From assembly GCA_964369965.1 (NCBI GenBank), contig CAYJGF010000012.1, positions 11,418-75,417 on the forward strand: a DNA stretch of 64,000 bases, written 5' to 3'. The notes under the pieces were generated by a model. That model made no database searches and was not told the DNA's origin. It was given only the letters and a program-made list of their open reading frames with translations. Of this stretch, positions 34,715 through 43,300 are shown piece by piece. The DNA is from CAYJBH01 sp964369965 (lineage in GTDB: Bacteria; Bacillota; Clostridia; Oscillospirales; Ruminococcaceae). The position numbers and the translations under genes are program-made. Each line of letters starts with the position of its first letter. Positions within the stretch are counted from its first letter, which is position 1.

Positions 34715-35470
34715 CTATTCACTGTGCTTTAAAAAATTTTTAAGGTTTTCAAACTGGGTAGAGATGGATATATCAAGACAGCTGTCGTCGACCTCTAACA
34801 CACAAAAGTCGACCGGCATGTCCTTTGCAACTATGTCAAACATCTCGGAATTGGAGTTTTTGGATTTTTTGAGCTCACTTTTTAAAAATGTGACGAGCTC
34901 ACTCGCATCCTCCGACACATTGATGGCGCAGTGGGATTTGATTTTAATGTCGGACAGTGCCTTTTGAATTATCGGCATCATGACCATATCGTCCGCTTCG
35001 ATACGTTTCGCGAGGATTTTTTCGCACACCTCCAAAACCAGTGTGACAAGGTCACTTTTTTGCTCGTCGATAAAGTCGTTAAAATTCTCCTTTATTTCGG
35101 CGACCGACTTGGTGAGGGTTGCTATAGCGTCCTCAATCTCCTGCGACTTTTTTTCCGCGCCGTCCAAAAGACCGAGCTCGTATGCCTTTTGCCGCTCCAT
35201 CTCAAGCGTTGTTTTAAGCTCCTCTTCAAACGCTGTTTTCTGTGCCTGCATCTCGGCGTTTGCCTGTTCTATAATCTCTTTTGCCTTGCGCGCAGCATCC
35301 GCCACCAACTCTTTCGGGTCGGGGAGCTCCTGCTCTACAGCAACCTGCTCAAACTCCTCCTCTACCTCTTGAATAGGGGCGGATCGCGGTATGTGGAACG
35401 GGCTTGACATCTCTATCTTGACGGGATTTTGTGATAAATTTATGCCAAACCCCTTAAAGACGTTAGACAA
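34715..35470 (-). CDS. fliH: Flagellar assembly protein FliH
   Basis: Regulator and stator-like partner of FliI, 251 residues. The N-terminal half is acidic and glutamate/glutamine-rich with coiled-coil character (about 60-150). The C-terminal part contains the V-ATPase-E-like fold typical of FliH (VLEVCEKILAKRIEADD). The start overlaps the fliG stop by 8 bases. Confidence 0.88.
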   Translation of the reverse strand: MSNVFKGFGINLSQNPVKIEMSSPFHIPRSAPIQEVEEEFEQVAVEQELPDPKELVADAARKAKEIIEQANAEMQAQKTAFEEELKTTLEMERQKAYELGLLDGAEKKSQEIEDAIATLTKSVAEIKENFNDFIDEQKSDLVTLVLEVCEKILAKRIEADDMVMMPIIQKALSDIKIKSHCAINVSEDASELVTFLKSELKKSKNSNSEMFDIVAKDMPVDFCVLEVDDSCLDISISTQFENLKNFLKHSE

Positions 35471-36473
35471 TCATATCCTCCTTGCCACCTTTGGAAATAA
35501 CGAGCTCGCCGGCATCCTCCAACTTCCTTATAATAGAAACGATGCGTTGTTGTGCCTCCTCGACGTCCTTCATTCGGACATTGGTGAGGTATTCTATGTC
35601 GCTTTGCACCGACTCCTTCATACGGGAGGACATATTTGCAAAAAACATTTCCTGCAACTCCGGTGTTGCGGTCTTGAGCGCAATGGCGATATCTTTGGTG
35701 TCCACCTCACGGATAAAACGCTGGATAGACATGCTGTCGATGTTGATGATATCCTCAAACATGAACATGAGCTTGCGTATCTCGTCGGCGAGCACCGGAT
35801 CTTTTTGTGTGAGTTCGTCGAAGATAAACTTCTCGGTGGAGCGGTCGACGGTGTTCATGATGTCGGCAATATAATGTATACCGCCCACCTCCATGAGGTC
35901 CACCGACTCGATGCTCTCGAACTTCTTTTCCATCATCTGCTCGACAAGGTTGATATACTCCGGCGACGCCCGCTCAAGACGTGCGATACGCTCCACGACC
36001 TCGACGCGTTTTTCTTTGGGCAGTTCGCTGATGATGTCGGACGCCTGCTCCGGCTTTGCGTAGGATAAAACCAGTGCGATGGTCTGCGGATGTTCACTTT
36101 GGATGATGTTAAACAGCGTCTTGCTGTCCGATTTGCGCACGAACTCGAACGCCTTACGTTTAAGCGATTTTGTGATGCGTTCTATATAAGAGTATGCCTG
36201 TTGCGAGCCAAACGCTTTTTCGAGAATGTCCCGAGCATACCCGAGACCACCTTCCGAAATGACCTTTTGGGTGAGGCACAGGCCGTAAAAATCGCTGATA
36301 ATCTCACTCATGTCCTCGCTCTTCATCTTTTCGAGCTTGGATACCTCAAGGGAGAGTATCTCGACATCCTCCTCTTTGAGGTGCTTATATACCTGTGAGG
36401 CTGTGTCGGCGCCGAGTGCGACCATAACCGCCGCGGCTTTTGCCGGTGTTGTCATAGTTTCAATGGAGGGCAT
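35463..36473 (-). CDS. fliG: Flagellar motor switch protein FliG
   Basis: C-ring protein that contacts the MotA stator. All three domains are present in 336 residues. The EHPQ motif (SEHPQTIALVLSY) lies in the middle domain, and the C-terminal domain carries the charged residues used in torque generation (around RFIREVDTKDIAIALKTA). Order fliF-fliG-fliH is standard. Confidence 0.96.
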   Translation of the reverse strand: MPSIETMTTPAKAAAVMVALGADTASQVYKHLKEEDVEILSLEVSKLEKMKSEDMSEIISDFYGLCLTQKVISEGGLGYARDILEKAFGSQQAYSYIERITKSLKRKAFEFVRKSDSKTLFNIIQSEHPQTIALVLSYAKPEQASDIISELPKEKRVEVVERIARLERASPEYINLVEQMMEKKFESIESVDLMEVGGIHYIADIMNTVDRSTEKFIFDELTQKDPVLADEIRKLMFMFEDIINIDSMSIQRFIREVDTKDIAIALKTATPELQEMFFANMSSRMKESVQSDIEYLTNVRMKDVEEAQQRIVSIIRKLEDAGELVISKGGKEDMIV

Positions 36474-36494
36474 AGTCTATCCTTTCTAAAAATG

Positions 36495-38084
36495 CTACTC
36501 GCTTGGAGCCTCTTCACCGTGTAGCCATGTTCTGATGAGTTGGGCGGTAATGTCGGGGTTGGTCTTAGCGAACTCGCGAACCTCCTCAACAATAACATTT
36601 TCTTTGGAGTTTTTGCTCGCTTCGGTTGCGTCCTTAAGCTGTTGCTTATACGCCTCAACCTCCGCCTGAGTGTTGAACTGAACACCGTCCACGAAGAGGA
36701 GTTTTGCCTCCTCCTCCGCCATTGCGCTCGCACGTTTTTTGCGACCGGAGACGAGGACAATGACAATAATTATAATGAATAACAGCACACCGCCGACTAT
36801 GATGGCAAGCAGTAGCGGATTGGCAAGCAGTGCATCGACACCGGTCGGCACCTCCTCAATAATTTCTGCCTCAAACGCCATGATGGAAATGCGGTCACGA
36901 CTCACGTTGCCTGCGGTGGAGGCGCTCTCTATAATCTGGGCGCGTTTTTGGTCGGTCAACTCGTTGTCGCGTATCGCGATGGAGACGGTCGTATCCTCAA
37001 TACTCGCCTGATCCTTTTCCACCTGTTGTTTTATATAGCTGACAAGGTATTCGTTTTGACGGTTGTAATCCACCAACACCATGTCGCCGTTTTCGTCGGT
37101 GACATAGATGGGCACATCGGTATTTTCTTCCTCGCCGACCACGCCGCCGGACTCAATGTCGCCGCCGCCGACAGCGCCGTACTGCTCACTGGTGAGCACG
37201 CCCTCGTTATCCTCGTTACCGATATACTCCATGCTCTCGGTTATCATCTTGTCATAGTCGAGGGTGACGGTGGTAGAAATTCTGATATCCTCCGGATTGT
37301 ATCCGAGTGTCAAAACGTTTAAAATCTTGTCGGAAATGTCCTTTTCAACCTCCGCTTCAAGACCCATGCGCTTTAGCTCGTACTCGACCGAGTTGAGACT
37401 CTCATCGCCGGAGTCCAGCTCAATGCCGGTGGCGGCATCGACGACATGCACATCGATCGGGTTGAGATTGGGCACCGACGAGGCGACGAGGTTTTTAATA
37501 CCGCTGACCATCTCGGTAGATACCGCGCTGTTATTGCTAAAGGTCAAAAGGACACTCGCCGTGCTTTTTTGGGACTCATCCTCCCACACATAGTCATCGG
37601 TGGAGGGGACACTGTAGGTGACTATAGCCTCCTGCACATTGTCGATGCGCGTTAAGGTGGCTTGGGCACGCTCCTGCGTTTGAAAGAGCAGATACTGTTG
37701 CCGCTCAAATTCGGTGGTGGTAAAGCCGGTCGCGCTGGAAAAAATGTCATAGGTGAGCGTCGACTTCGGGAAGCCGAGTATCGCAAGCTCCACCAACAGA
37801 TCTTCCTTGACGGTGCGCGGCACCATGACCTCGCCGTCCTCGGTGACGCGGTTGGGTATTTCACGCATACCGAGCTCCGACAGCAGCTCCGTTGACTCGG
37901 TTTGGCTCATGCCGGGATAGAGCACGACATATCCACTCCCGACAGTGTTGAGCACCACCGCCAAAACAATGGCGAGCAACACAACACCAGCGGCAATGCC
38001 GATCACATAGCGTTGCCGTTTTTTCGGTATATTATTCCAGTACTCCAGCGAGTCGCTGTATATTTTCTTTACACGTTCCTGCAT
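36495..38084 (-). CDS. fliF: Flagellar MS-ring protein FliF
   Basis: The 529-residue MS-ring protein, with two membrane segments (about 25-46 and 430-455) flanking a large periplasmic-side ring-building region. The C-terminal FliG-binding tail ends in an acidic segment (TAQLIRTWLHGEE), as in other FliF proteins. It follows fliE by 29 bases. Confidence 0.95.
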   Translation of the reverse strand: MQERVKKIYSDSLEYWNNIPKKRQRYVIGIAAGVVLLAIVLAVVLNTVGSGYVVLYPGMSQTESTELLSELGMREIPNRVTEDGEVMVPRTVKEDLLVELAILGFPKSTLTYDIFSSATGFTTTEFERQQYLLFQTQERAQATLTRIDNVQEAIVTYSVPSTDDYVWEDESQKSTASVLLTFSNNSAVSTEMVSGIKNLVASSVPNLNPIDVHVVDAATGIELDSGDESLNSVEYELKRMGLEAEVEKDISDKILNVLTLGYNPEDIRISTTVTLDYDKMITESMEYIGNEDNEGVLTSEQYGAVGGGDIESGGVVGEEENTDVPIYVTDENGDMVLVDYNRQNEYLVSYIKQQVEKDQASIEDTTVSIAIRDNELTDQKRAQIIESASTAGNVSRDRISIMAFEAEIIEEVPTGVDALLANPLLLAIIVGGVLLFIIIIVIVLVSGRKKRASAMAEEEAKLLFVDGVQFNTQAEVEAYKQQLKDATEASKNSKENVIVEEVREFAKTNPDITAQLIRTWLHGEEAPSE

Positions 38085-38113
38085 TAAATGCCAATCCTTA
38101 TTATATTAGTATG

Positions 38114-38431
38114 CTAAATTTGCATTTTTATTATTTCATTATATGCCGCGAGGGCGCGGGTTGCCATCTGCACCGTCAGCTCTATTGCCGCCGCCGAGCG
38201 TTCCGAATTGATGCTGAGGTTGTGCAGGTCATCGATGTTACCAAAGGCGAGATCGACGGCATCCTGTTGTGAGATTGCCTGCGCCTGTTGCTGTTGCTCT
38301 ATGATACTGCCAAAAACATCGGCGAACGGCACGGAAGATCCGCCCTCGCCTATCGCCGCAACGGCATTTGTATCTTTAGTCTCCTCGATGGAGGGCATAC
38401 GCATCATTGGGGTTATAAATAGATCGGACAT
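38114..38431 (-). CDS. fliE: Flagellar hook-basal body complex protein FliE
   Basis: Small (105-residue) adaptor joining the MS ring to the rod. The C-terminal half (NSERSAAAIELTVQMATRALAAYNEI) matches the conserved FliE helix. AAGGAG precedes the ATG by 6 bases. A MITE-like palindrome begins 22 bases upstream of the start. Confidence 0.93.
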   Translation of the reverse strand: MSDLFITPMMRMPSIEETKDTNAVAAIGEGGSSVPFADVFGSIIEQQQQAQAISQQDAVDLAFGNIDDLHNLSINSERSAAAIELTVQMATRALAAYNEIIKMQI

Positions 38432-38452
38432 GGTGTCTCCTTTTTAATTTTT

Positions 38453-38613
38453 TATAGTCAATTAATTTGAAAAACGCTACAGATTGGCGAGCAGAAATCC
38501 CGTCTATCAAGGCAGAGGAATGAGGAATGCTTTGTGCATTCCGATTGACGACAACGCAGATAGACGGGATTTATGTCGCCAAGATGTGGTGGAGTTCAGG
38601 TTAATTGACTATA
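38453..38613. mobile_element. MITE-like palindromic element between flgC and fliE
   Basis: A 161-base element bounded by perfect 13-base terminal inverted repeats (TATAGTCAATTAA 38453-38465, TTAATTGACTATA 38601-38613). The outermost TA could be a duplicated TA target, as left by IS630/Tc1-mariner elements. Inside are nested arms: TTGGCGA/TCGCCAA (38484-38490, 38576-38582), a perfect 14-base pair AAATCCCGTCTATC/GATAGACGGGATTT (38495-38508, 38559-38572), and a terminal hairpin GGAATGC/GCATTCC (38524-38542). It encodes no protein, so it would be non-autonomous. Confidence 0.75.
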
Positions 38614-38618
38614 CATAT

Positions 38619-39062
38619 TTATTGACCTATCTGCAGACCGAGCATTGTCATGTTTTTTATTATATTAAGGGCGGTGATATTCGCCTCATACGCCCGGGTC
38701 GCCGCCATCAAATCAATCTGCTCCTCCGCGACGTTGACGTTGGGCATTAAAACATAGCCCTCATCGTCCGCGTCGGGGTGGGTTGGGTCGTAGACCGGAA
38801 TAAAGTCGTTCTCATTCTTGACAATATCGGTGACGATGACACCGCCGCCGTTGTTGGTGGAGATGCCGTTTGTCTTGTCGCCGAGAATCTCATCAAAGGT
38901 CATGCCGCGCTCCTGAAAGACCACCTGTTGGCGCTGATAAGGTCCGCCGTCCTCCGTTCTGGTGGTGTTGGCGTTGGTGATGTTTTGGGTGATGATATCC
39001 ATGCGCAGGCGTTCTGCCGTGAGGGCACTGCCGGCGATGTTCAAAGATGATAGGAAGGACAT
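38619..39062 (-). CDS. flgC: Flagellar proximal rod protein FlgC
   Basis: Rod protein of 147 residues with the axial N-terminal motif (NITNANTTRTEDGGPYQRQ) and the C-terminal MAATRAYEANITALNIIKNM helix. Its stop codon is only 5 bases from the edge of the palindromic element, which therefore inserted almost at the gene end without disrupting it. Confidence 0.95.
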   Translation of the reverse strand: MSFLSSLNIAGSALTAERLRMDIITQNITNANTTRTEDGGPYQRQQVVFQERGMTFDEILGDKTNGISTNNGGGVIVTDIVKNENDFIPVYDPTHPDADDEGYVLMPNVNVAEEQIDLMAATRAYEANITALNIIKNMTMLGLQIGQ

Positions 39063-39149
39063 TTTTGCTCCTTTTTTTGACTGATAGCTGTTTTGACTAA
39101 GGACTAATGGTTAAAGGCTAAGGGCTGTGGAAACGGCTTCGCCTTTTTA

Positions 39150-39521
39150 TTATTTGCCGAGTTGGTTTATAACATACCGTAGGTTTTTGAAGTCGCCGCT
39201 TATCTTATCGGTGAGATAGTTGTACTGGGCGTAGGTCTTCCACAACTCTAACTGCTCCTGCTCCATGTCGACGTTGTTGCCGTCCATACGTATGGTGTCG
39301 TTGTCGCGCTCCTCTATATTGATGCTTGCAGTAATGGTCTCGTTGTTGCCGTCGTCCTTAATAAACTCACCGAGCGTCTGCTCAAAGTTCACCGTCTTTG
39401 CCTTATAGTCCGGTGTCTCATAGTTGGCAATATTGTCGGAGATAACCTTTTGTTTTGTCCACAGGGCATCGAGTGCCGCCTGTTGGAGTTTGTGGCTCGC
39501 ATTGTTGAACATTAAAGCCAT
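39150..39521 (-). CDS. flgB: Flagellar proximal rod protein FlgB
   Basis: Rod protein of 123 residues, with DNIANYETPDYKAKTVNFEQ near the N-terminus as the signature. In most Firmicutes it is the first gene of the fla/che operon. Here it lies only 35 bases after the sortase gene on the same strand, with AAAGGAAG ahead of its ATG and no promoter-like sequence in the gap. It is probably transcribed from the adhesin-sortase promoter. Confidence 0.94.
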   Translation of the reverse strand: MALMFNNASHKLQQAALDALWTKQKVISDNIANYETPDYKAKTVNFEQTLGEFIKDDGNNETITASINIEERDNDTIRMDGNNVDMEQEQLELWKTYAQYNYLTDKISGDFKNLRYVINQLGK

Positions 39522-39556
39522 GATTTTCTTCCTTTCTTTTGGGGTTTGCTATGTTT

Positions 39557-40348
39557 CTATGCTATATTTGCCACCTGTGGAACCTCGGCATCCGCAGGGA
39601 TTAGCCGTGCCATTACCACAAACCGTCCGGTCGTGTTGGCGCCGCCCTCGGCGTTGCAGGTGGATAGGGTGATAATTTTATCATCGGTGCTCGGGGTGAT
39701 GCCGTAATCGTGCAGGCTAAGCCCCAGTGCCGTGTCGATAATGCCGCCGAAAACCTCCGGCTCGCTGTTCACCGCTATATAATAGAACTCGTCGGTATCG
39801 GTGTAGAAAACGCTGAATATCTCAAAGGTCATATATTCACGAAGTGTCGAGTAGTGCACCACGGGGTTTAATCTTGCAAACTCGGGGTCGACATAGCGAA
39901 AAAGCTGAGAGAATTTCATGCCGTCGGGATCGGCGTTCAGCTCACTGTGACCGTAGATAATTGTGTTGTCGGATATTTCATCGCGGTTGCCGGTAGAGCA
40001 CTCATAATCCGCAAAGTAGCAACCATAGACGTCATACTGCTGTTCTTCATCCAGACGCAGATAGTAGGAGTTGTTGACCGTCTGCATAACAGGACCGCTG
40101 ATATCGGTGCCGGGCACGTTAAGCCACGCGATGGTGTCGCTGTTGACATTTTCATAAAAGTCGATGGCATCCAACATATCGGGGAATGTCTCGGGAGGTT
40201 TTATGTCCGCGAGTTCCACCGTGCCGCTCCCCTCACCATCGGCAGACGGGGCGGTATCATCGCCGTCGGAGTTGAGATAAAGGTACACTCCAACCCCTAT
40301 TATAGCTATTATAACAAATAATGCTACAAAAAGCAACAGTTTGCGCAT
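39557..40348 (-). CDS. srtB: Class B sortase
   Basis: Membrane-anchored cysteine transpeptidase of 263 residues. It has an N-terminal membrane segment (about 3-24), a linker and a sortase domain with catalytic H134 (IIYGHS), C231 (LSTCNAE) and R242 (GRFVV). Spacing and the helical N-terminal part match class B. Its ribosome-binding site (AAGGAG) is embedded in the last codons of the upstream adhesin gene, only 3 bases separate the genes, and they share a reading frame. The upstream protein is its likely substrate. Flagellar operons do not normally carry a sortase. Confidence 0.88.
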   Translation of the reverse strand: MRKLLLFVALFVIIAIIGVGVYLYLNSDGDDTAPSADGEGSGTVELADIKPPETFPDMLDAIDFYENVNSDTIAWLNVPGTDISGPVMQTVNNSYYLRLDEEQQYDVYGCYFADYECSTGNRDEISDNTIIYGHSELNADPDGMKFSQLFRYVDPEFARLNPVVHYSTLREYMTFEIFSVFYTDTDEFYYIAVNSEPEVFGGIIDTALGLSLHDYGITPSTDDKIITLSTCNAEGGANTTGRFVVMARLIPADAEVPQVANIA

Positions 40349-40351
40349 GGT

Positions 40352-43300
40352 TTATTCCATCTCCTTGGTGTTGGGGTTGACCTTGTCGCCTGCCGCGGTG
40401 GAAAGCGCGTCGGTGCCGAACCTGTCCGCCTTGTTTTCACTACCTGCTATCACCCTGTTGTAGACAATATAGGTGGAGAAGTGATCCATTGGGACGGTGA
40501 ATGTACCGCGTGAGTTGGTCGGGAAATAGCCATAGTAGTCGATACGCTCGCTCTCCCCCTCGGTATTATAGTAATGCCAGAACAGATTTCGGTCGCCGTA
40601 GGCGGTGCCGAGCGAGAGTGTAAAGGTCGCCGTCGCCGGTAATGTCGTGTGTTGCGAGAAGTAGATATACACCGGATATCCCGGATCACTTACGTTGCCG
40701 AGCGATGCCATAAGGGCGTTTATCTCATTCTCCTCCGGCGGTGAAAAGCTGACGCTGAAGTCATAATACTCCGCATAGGGCAGGTTTTTGGTGAGATCCG
40801 CGCCGTTAAAGGTGAAGGAATAGTCATGCCCTTGGAAGATTATGGACTTGTCGGAGTACTCCTCCATCGCCTCGAAAACATCGGAGGACACGACCGGATA
40901 ACTGCGGATATCCACCACTATCGGGCTTTCCCCCTCAAAGTTGATATCCTCCGCCGTGATGGGACGCAGACTGCCTGCATTTTCCTCATCGTTGCGATAG
41001 ACGCTTACCTTATACTCCATCGTTTTGGTCTCGTCCGACGAGGTGACGTTCACGGTGAACTCATTCTCGCCGTCCTGAAGCGATGACACATAGCCGCCGT
41101 CCATCTCGTCCAACAACTTTGAGCCTTGCTTAACCTCCATGGTGGCGCGTGGGTCGCTCGGCACCGGTATAACGTTGACATAGGACACATCCGGCAGTAC
41201 CGAGGCTTTGTAGGTGTCGAGATTCGGTATAAACTCCGGCTCCATCACGCCGGACTGCACATCCAGAAATTGGAGGGTCGCATCGTCACTGGTGGGGAGC
41301 AGATTCGGATTGGATATATCGATGGTGTAGGTCATCTTGGTGGTGCCGTCCTGCGCCGTCACCACAATCTCCACCGTCTGGTTTTCATACAGCATGGAGA
41401 TGGGCGAGGTTGCCTCACCGGAGTTGGCGCCGTCGCCGTTAATCCTCATGGTGGCGTACTCGCTGACCGGTTTTGCGGTGATGGTAATCTCGTTGATGTC
41501 GTCGGTCATCATGCCACTGTATGCGGTGGTGGAGGGGATAAAGTTGGGGGTGAGTTTTTCAATCCCCTGCACATCGAGTGAAGCAAGTCGCGCGTCGCTG
41601 TCGGGCGGCAGGCGATATAGGTGCAATAGATAGTCCTGCACGTCGCCACTCTCGGCGGTGACCTTGACCACCACCGTTTTGGGGGTGACCGGCTCTAAAT
41701 CAATGGAGACTGATTTTTTGTACTCGTTAAGCTCGACGCCGTCGATGGTGACGGTGGATAGCTCCGACGCCGCCACCGGCGAGACTATCACCGTCTCAAC
41801 AAGGTAGTCGACATTCAGGTCATCATAGGAGGTCAACGCCTGATTGAAGATAAAGCTCGGTATCGTAGTATTATTTATGTCGGTGACGTCCATGGAGGAC
41901 AGGTTTGTATTGGTGTTTGGCGGCAGGCGGTTGACCACCACCTCGTAAGGTGGGTTGGTTTTAAAGTTTTTGTCCTCGGCGGTGACGTAGACCGAAAGGG
42001 ATATCGGTTCTTCGCCAACGTCCGCAACCTCAAATCTGCCGATGTCGATTATCGGTAGTTCCTCCCCCTCCTCTATATCTTCGTGGATTAGGTCGTTCGA
42101 ACCGGTGAGTAACGGCACCGAGACATTCACCTCCGACGCAAACTCATCGTTCGGGGTGATGTTGAGCTTTAGGCTCTCGGTGGAGTAGGGTATTGTTATG
42201 TAGTATTTGGTGTCGGCGGCGACAAACTGTTGACCGTCGTCAAAGGCTATCTTCTCCCCTGCTTGATCGGTGAAGAAAAAGTCGCTGACGCTTGCGTCAG
42301 TGCTCGGCGCAAGTCGGGTCACGTTGAGGGTGTAGGTTTTCTTGGTGCCGTCCTCGGCTGTGACCTCAAATTTGATGGTGGTCACGTTGTCAAGCGGTGA
42401 GACACTGTCGTCGTATTTAAGGTCGATAACCTCTCTGTTGGAGAAAAGTCCTGCGATGATGGACGGTGTCGGGCTCACTGCGAGTGTCGCGCCCGGCCAG
42501 TTCTTCTCATAATTAAGGAATATACGATCCCGACGATACGGCACCGATATGTTATATTCAAACACATCGGGGGCGAAATCCGGCAGGAGATTTTCGGCGG
42601 TTTCAAGGTCGCTCTCATATGCGGAGAGGGTTTTGAGGGTGGCGTCGGTGCTTGCACGCTCCCTTATCACGCGAACCGGGTAGACGGTGGAGGACTTGTC
42701 CTCGGCGGTAATGGTAAAGTAAAATACATACTCATCCTCCGTCGCATCAAGAATATTTATAGGATTTGACCATGTGCCGTGTTGTAAACTATCGGTGCCG
42801 GGATAGGGTGGGTTCGGGTCCGCGCTCCCGGGGGGAACAATCGTGCCGCCCACGTACAAATCCATCGCAATGGAGCTGTCGGCATTGATGTCGTTGACCA
42901 GAGCCTTAAATTTCACCGCCTCGACTCTGTGCGGCACGGTCAATACAACCTCGGTGTTTGCCACCGGAGTGACGACCAAGGGAAACCCCTCAAAATCTCC
43001 GGTCAACTGATCCGAGGTGACCTCAAAGGACAAGAACGAGCTGTCATCACTCGGGGTGGTGTCCAGTGCGTTCAACCTGCCGGTGGTTATCTGGGTGGAC
43101 ATCAACTCGTTGTCCTGATAGAATTTTATGGTATAGGTGGCGGAGCCTGCCTGTTTCGCGGTGAAAGATATGAGGAACGTCCCCTCGCCGTCCGGCGACG
43201 GATTTTCAATTTTATCCCCTAAGTTATAGGGCAGTCCTGCGCCGTTGATGTTGATCTCAAACGCGTTCGGCGTGCCGGTGGTACTGCTCGCCTCGATGAT

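Noticed and set aside
38453..38613. Rho-independent terminator between flgC and fliE
   Set aside because: The stem is very long with terminal inverted repeats and a large interior; no T run follows the main stem, so a mobile-element origin is more likely.
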